64,000 bases of DNA from an uncultured Porphyromonadaceae bacterium (GTDB taxonomy: Bacteria > Bacteroidota > Bacteroidia > Bacteroidales > Muribaculaceae), in assembly GCA_947176915.1 (NCBI GenBank), contig CAMWSM010000004.1, forward strand, positions 1-64,000, in the 5' to 3' direction. Position 1 is the first letter of the stretch; each line of letters begins with the position of its first letter. The notes below the pieces were generated by a model that saw nothing but the letters and a program-made list of their open reading frames with translations, was not told the DNA's origin and ran no database searches. The translations under genes and the position numbers were made by a program. Of the stretch, positions 60,180-64,000 are shown in pieces.

Positions 60180-62033
60180 ATGGCAAACAACGAAAAATTA
60201 TTTGACATGTTCTCACCCACCTCAACAGAGGACTGGGTAGCCAAGATCAATGTCGACCTCAAGGGCGCCGATTTTAATAAAAAACTTGTATGGCGCACAA
60301 ATGAGGGCTTTAATGTACAGCCTTTCTATCGCCGTGACGACTTGAAGGAGATTTCCCACATGGGAACTCTTCCCGGGCAATTCCCTTACGTGAGAGGAAC
60401 AAAAGATAACAATGATTGGCTGATCAGACAACAGATACAGGGTGAAACACCCGAAGAGGTAAACAAAGAAGCAATCCATGCTATTGATCGAGGTGTTGAC
60501 TCGATAGGGATTCATCTTAGCAGAGAAGTTACTCTTGAAGATCTGAAAGTAATTTTCAAGGATATTGATCTTAAAAAAATAGAAGTCAATATCAGTTGTT
60601 GCATGGGAAAGGCTGTTGAAGTTGCTAAACTTCTTGTAGAATTCCTGAAAGCCAATAATCTTGAAAATGAATTTAAAGGCTCAATAGATTATAATCCCTT
60701 TAAAAGACTCTTGCGCCATGGTCTGCCATTCCCAAAAGAGATAAAGGCTGATGCAAAGGCAATGTATGAGGCTGTGAAAGAGGTTAAAAATCTTCGTTGT
60801 TACGCAGTTGACAGTTACATGCTCAATAATGCGGGAGCTTATATAACACAAGAACTCGGCTATGCCTTGGCTTGGGGCGCAGAATGGATGACCCTTCTTA
60901 CTAATGAGGGCATTTCAGTATGTGAGGCAGCTTCAAGAATAAAATTCAATATGGGCATCTCCTCCAATTATTTTATGGAGCTTGCCAAATTTAGAGCTGC
61001 ACGAATGCTGTGGGCTGAGATTGTCAAAGCTTATGGAGCAGAAGAGGAATGTTGCAAAATGATGGTTCACGCTATTACGAGTCAGTTTAATCAAACTATT
61101 TATGATGCACATGTGAACTTGTTGCGCTCTCAGACAGAAACTATGAGTGCAGCGTTAGCAGGCGTTGATTCGATTGAAACCCTCCCATTTGATCTTCAAT
61201 ATAAACAACCTGACGAATTTAGTGAGAGAATAGCACGCAATCAGCAACTTCTCCTGAGAGAGGAAAGTCATCTCAATAAAGTTGTCGATCCCGCAGGTGG
61301 TTCTTACTATATCGAGACTCTAACAGCCTCTATTGCCAAAGTGGCATGGGAGTTGTTCTGTAAAGTTGAAGAGGAGGGTGGTTTCCTTTCGCTCCTTGAG
61401 AAGGGCGAGGTTCAGAAGAGTGTGAATGAATCCGGTGTAAAGCGTCATAATGATGTCGCACGTCGTAAAGAGATTCTCCTTGGCACAAACCAGTATCCTA
61501 ATTTTAACGAGAAAGCACTCGATAAGATTGAGAAAAACAACTGTGGATGTGGTTGCGGCTGTGGAGAAGAAATAACAGACGGTGCGGTTGAATCTCTAAT
61601 ATTTGATAGAGCTGCCAGTCAGTTTGAGCATTTGCGCCTTGACACTGAAAGAAGCGGTAAACGTCCAAAGGTATTTATGCTGACAATTGGCAATCTCGCA
61701 ATGAGATTGGCACGAGCTCAGTTCTCTGCAAACTTCTTCGGATGTGCAGGTTATGAAATAATTGATAACATTGGCTTTAATACCATAAAAGAGGGTGTTG
61801 ACGCTGCCGTTGAAAAAGGTGCAGATGTTGTTGTGCTTTGCTCAAGCGACGATGAATATGCTGTATATGCTCCTGAAGCATTCAAGGAATTAAATGGAAG
61901 GGCTATGTTTGTGGTGGCAGGTGCTCCGGCATGTATGGAAGAGCTCAAGGCCCAGGGCATAGAAGACTTTATCCATGTAAGGGTAAACGTGCTTGACACA
62001 CTCGTAAAATTCAACGCAAAACTTCTTAACTGA
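60180..62033 (+). CDS. mutA: Methylmalonyl-CoA mutase small subunit
   Basis: [49 protein letters not shown]; degenerate B12-like domain without DxHxxG. Confidence 0.96.
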   Translation: MANNEKLFDMFSPTSTEDWVAKINVDLKGADFNKKLVWRTNEGFNVQPFYRRDDLKEISHMGTLPGQFPYVRGTKDNNDWLIRQQIQGETPEEVNKEAIHAIDRGVDSIGIHLSREVTLEDLKVIFKDIDLKKIEVNISCCMGKAVEVAKLLVEFLKANNLENEFKGSIDYNPFKRLLRHGLPFPKEIKADAKAMYEAVKEVKNLRCYAVDSYMLNNAGAYITQELGYALAWGAEWMTLLTNEGISVCEAASRIKFNMGISSNYFMELAKFRAARMLWAEIVKAYGAEEECCKMMVHAITSQFNQTIYDAHVNLLRSQTETMSAALAGVDSIETLPFDLQYKQPDEFSERIARNQQLLLREESHLNKVVDPAGGSYYIETLTASIAKVAWELFCKVEEEGGFLSLLEKGEVQKSVNESGVKRHNDVARRKEILLGTNQYPNFNEKALDKIEKNNCGCGCGCGEEITDGAVESLIFDRAASQFEHLRLDTERSGKRPKVFMLTIGNLAMRLARAQFSANFFGCAGYEIIDNIGFNTIKEGVDAAVEKGADVVVLCSSDDEYAVYAPEAFKELNGRAMFVVAGAPACMEELKAQGIEDFIHVRVNVLDTLVKFNAKLLN

Positions 62034-62034
62034 C

Positions 62035-64000
62035 ATGAGACCTAATTTCAAAGAAATAGATATAAATGCTGTGGTGGCAGAACGTCCCTCGGCTCCGGTG
62101 TCTGAAAAGAGAGAGGCAGACTGGATTACAGCAGAACTTATACCGGTAAAGCCGGTATATACAGAGGAGGACCTCGAAGGGTTAGAACACCTTGATTTTG
62201 TATCCGGCTTACCCCCGTTCTTGAGAGGTCCGTATAGCGCAATGTATCCTTTGCGTCCTTGGACTATTCGTCAATATGCAGGTTTTTCAACTGCAGCTGA
62301 ATCTAATGCTTTCTATAGAAGGAATCTTGCTTCAGGTCAGAAGGGTCTTTCTGTGGCATTTGATCTTCCGACTCATCGTGGCTATGATGCAAATCATGAA
62401 AGAGTTGTTGGTGATGTGGGTAAGGCAGGAGTTTCAATCTGTTCACTTGAAGATATGAAAGTATTGTTTGATGGTATTCCATTAAACAAGATGTCAGTCT
62501 CAATGACTATGAATGGTGCTGTCCTTCCTGTCCTCGCATTTTATATTAATGCCGGATTGGAGCAGGGTGCAAAACTTGAGGAGATGGCAGGAACAATCCA
62601 GAATGATATTCTTAAGGAGTTTATGGTGCGTAACACATACATTTATCCACCTGCTTTCTCAATGAAGATTATTGCAGATATCTTTGAGTATACTTCAAAG
62701 AATATGCCTAAGTTCAATTCAATCTCAATTTCCGGTTATCACATGCAGGAAGCCGGAGCGACTGCCGACATCGAGCTTGCGTATACCCTTGCTGATGGCC
62801 TTGAATATCTTAGAGCAGGTGTAAATGCAGGTATGGATATAGACTCATTCGCACCACGCCTCTCATTCTTCTGGGCAATATCAATGAATTATTTCATGGA
62901 GATTGCAAAAATGCGTGCTGCACGAATGCTTTGGGCAAAGATTGTGAAGCAATTTAATCCTAAGAATCCTAAATCTCTTGCATTGCGTACGCATAGCCAG
63001 ACTTCCGGCTGGAGCTTGACGGAACAGGATCCATTTAATAATGTAGGACGTACATGTGTGGAAGCGATGGGTGCAGTTTTAGGTCACACGCAATCTCTAC
63101 ATACCAATGCTTTGGATGAGGCAATTGCTTTGCCAACAGATTTCTCCGCACGTATTGCCCGTAATACTCAGATTTATATCCAGGAAGAGACTTATGTAAC
63201 AAAACAGGTTGATCCATGGGGAGGAAGTTATTATGTTGAAGCATTGACTAACGAGATTGCTCATAAAGCTTGGGAGCACATTCAGGAGATTGAGAAACTT
63301 GGTGGAATGGCAAAAGCAATTGAGACCGGACTTCCTAAGTTGAAAATCGAAGAGGCGGCAGCCCGTACTCAGGCTCGCATTGACTCAGGCAAACAGACGA
63401 TAGTCGGCATTAACAAGTATCGTCTTGATCATGAGGATCCGATCGACATTCTTGAGGTAGATAACACAGAGGTGCGTAAAGAACAATGTGCACGTCTTGA
63501 ACAATTAAAAGGAGAGCGTGATGAGGAGGCTGTTAAGAAGGCTTTGGACGCAATCACCGAATGTGTTAAAGATCCTTCTAAAGGAAATCTATTGGATCTC
63601 GCAGTAAAAGCTGCCGGTCTGAGAGCAACTTTGGGTGAGATTTCTGATGCTTGTGAGGCAGTTGTTGGAAGATATAAGGCTGTAATTAAAACAATATCCG
63701 GCGTGTACAGTAGTGAAGAGAAGGGAGATCCTGAATTTGAGGAAGCACGTGCAGCAGTTGCTGATTTTGCTGCTCGTGAAGGTCGTCAACCACGAATTAT
63801 GATAGCAAAAATGGGTCAGGATGGTCATGACCGTGGTGCAAAAGTTGTTGCAACAGGCTATGCGGATTGTGGATTTGATGTCGACATGGGTCCTCTTTTC
63901 CAAACTCCTGCTGAGGCAGCCCGTCAGGCTGTAGAGAATGATGTCCATATTCTTGGTGTTTCTTCTTTGGCAGCAGGGCATAAAACTCTTATACCTCAAG
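62035..64000 (+). CDS. mutB: Methylmalonyl-CoA mutase large subunit (truncated by window end)
   Basis: Open frame from ATG 62035 to window end: [31 protein letters not shown]..., [46 protein letters not shown]12-binding [14 protein letters not shown]; absent from ORF track because no stop in window. Confidence 0.98.
   Translation, partial: MRPNFKEIDINAVVAERPSAPVSEKREADWITAELIPVKPVYTEEDLEGLEHLDFVSGLPPFLRGPYSAMYPLRPWTIRQYAGFSTAAESNAFYRRNLASGQKGLSVAFDLPTHRGYDANHERVVGDVGKAGVSICSLEDMKVLFDGIPLNKMSVSMTMNGAVLPVLAFYINAGLEQGAKLEEMAGTIQNDILKEFMVRNTYIYPPAFSMKIIADIFEYTSKNMPKFNSISISGYHMQEAGATADIELAYTLADGLEYLRAGVNAGMDIDSFAPRLSFFWAISMNYFMEIAKMRAARMLWAKIVKQFNPKNPKSLALRTHSQTSGWSLTEQDPFNNVGRTCVEAMGAVLGHTQSLHTNALDEAIALPTDFSARIARNTQIYIQEETYVTKQVDPWGGSYYVEALTNEIAHKAWEHIQEIEKLGGMAKAIETGLPKLKIEEAAARTQARIDSGKQTIVGINKYRLDHEDPIDILEVDNTEVRKEQCARLEQLKGERDEEAVKKALDAITECVKDPSKGNLLDLAVKAAGLRATLGEISDACEAVVGRYKAVIKTISGVYSSEEKGDPEFEEARAAVADFAAREGRQPRIMIAKMGQDGHDRGAKVVATGYADCGFDVDMGPLFQTPAEAARQAVENDVHILGVSSLAAGHKTLIPQ

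Noticed and set aside
1-64000. CRISPR arrays, transposons, prophage or defence islands
   Set aside because: No regularly spaced repeats, transposase/integrase motifs or phage structural genes seen on reading; the ORF content is core metabolism and housekeeping.

Overview
This 64 kb window is gene-dense bacterial chromosome. The Bacteroidales-type -7 boxes (TAnnTTTG), the gene families and the codon usage suggest a Muribaculaceae/Bacteroides-like host; that taxonomy is inference. I annotate about 55 protein genes, one complete tRNA-Ala(GGC), the 3' end of a class II tRNA, a TPP riboswitch, several strong intrinsic terminators and several Bacteroidetes-type promoters. Content is mostly housekeeping: alaS, holA, lptB, lipA/lipB, radA, rlmH, nadC, rpe, nfo, aguA/aguB and mutA/mutB, plus transporters and surface proteins. 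I saw no CRISPR array, transposon, prophage or recognisable defence island. I did not find a clear multi-gene 'new system'. The most notable signals are: (1) a perfect 36-nt palindrome between alaS and an M23 peptidase that encodes two overlapping divergent promoters, with related symmetric layouts at other divergent gene pairs; (2) an SLC45-like MFS transporter with a ~158-aa soluble insertion in a predicted periplasmic loop; (3) a CGCGCGC tract in the methylmalonyl-CoA mutase small subunit; (4) an inverted repeat overlapping the mutA promoter, followed by a basic 49-codon ORF; (5) an HTH-less S24 peptidase next to a non-ATG-initiated Pif1-like helicase with a TPR-like tail. Family calls come from reading motifs, not from database searches.
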